DNA from: JBBQZU01 sp041749535
Lineage (GTDB): Bacteria > Bacteroidota > Bacteroidia > Flavobacteriales_D > Cryomorphaceae
Length of the DNA: 64,000 nt
Direction of reading: 5' to 3'
Assembly (NCBI GenBank): GCA_041749535.1
Contig: JBGTBE010000017.1
Span: forward strand, 27,270 to 91,269
Under the pieces are notes generated by a model that made no database searches, was not told the DNA's origin, and saw only the letters and a program-made list of their open reading frames with translations. A program made the translations under genes and the position numbers. Shown here piece after piece: positions 63,928 through 64,000 of this stretch; position 1 is the stretch's first letter; the number at the start of each line of letters is the position of its first letter.

Positions 63928-64000
63928 TATTCCCGTTTGACGCGGGTTTCCGCTCCAAAATACAGCCTTTTTAAAAATAATCCCCCTTCCTTTAAAAGAG

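Noticed and set aside
1..64000. CRISPR array, prophage or transposase
   Set aside because: No regularly spaced direct repeats, no phage structural genes and no transposase motif were seen.

Overview
The window looks like a chromosomal segment of a Bacteroidota bacterium, probably a Flavobacteriales-type marine or freshwater lineage. Six secreted proteins end in type IX secretion (T9SS) sorting domains: five of type A and one CHU_C / gliding-motility type. Several promoters fit the Bacteroidota pattern (TTG or TTTG, 19-21 nt spacer, TAnnTTTG). Lipoproteins with short lipoboxes are common, and the DUF5916, delta-60, SprB-like and FG-GAP families seen here are typical of the phylum. Taxonomy below phylum is inference. 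There is no rRNA, CRISPR array, phage or recognisable insertion sequence.

Layout. 1-9.1 kb: an incomplete secreted repeat protein, then a two-gene operon on the minus strand for an alpha-2-macroglobulin lipoprotein and penicillin-binding protein 1C. 9.3-11.3 kb: an unknown secreted protein and DNA polymerase IV. 11.3-16.0 kb: a four-gene minus-strand sulfate-assimilation and sirohaem operon (sulfite reductase, SUMT, precorrin-2 dehydrogenase/ferrochelatase, APS reductase). 16.2-24.6 kb: a short-chain dehydrogenase, a secreted esterase-like protein, a DEAD-box helicase, a large FG-GAP/T9SS protein and a HEAT-repeat DNA-alkylation-repair relative. 24.8-29 kb: tRNA-Arg, a DinB-fold protein, a Crp/Fnr regulator and paaABCD for phenylacetyl-CoA epoxidation. 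29.3-38.7 kb: YceI, a 911-residue SprB-like/CHU_C protein, a possible glycosidase, a DUF5916 protein and an M1 peptidase. 39-49.4 kb: a methyltransferase, a metzincin protease with PA and P domains, a DM13 lipoprotein with a beta-barrel partner and a giant Asp-box propeller protein. 49.7-59.7 kb: a protein with four near-identical 231-bp repeats, an XRE/DUF2975 pair, a decayed regulator and several secreted or membrane proteins. 59.9-64 kb: a SulP transporter, then small genes and a HigBA module separated by palindromic repeats that resemble integron attC sites.

The most striking signal is the leader of the sulfate-assimilation operon (15.79-16.03 kb). Two short reading frames lie one after the other. 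The first starts Met-Cys-Cys-Cys-Cys and the second contains Met-Cys-Phe-Ser-Cys-Cys-Cys. Each is followed by a clear intrinsic terminator before the sulfite reductase gene. In both, the last codons of the leader peptide are partly complementary to the following terminator. This is the arrangement expected of two ribosome-mediated attenuators in series that sense cysteine supply (charged tRNA-Cys) and control cysteine's own pathway.

The second lead is the palindromic repeat family at 61.6-63.25 kb. Each of three minus-strand genes or gene pairs ends 8-20 bp before a repeat arm, as in gene cassettes, but no integrase lies in the window.
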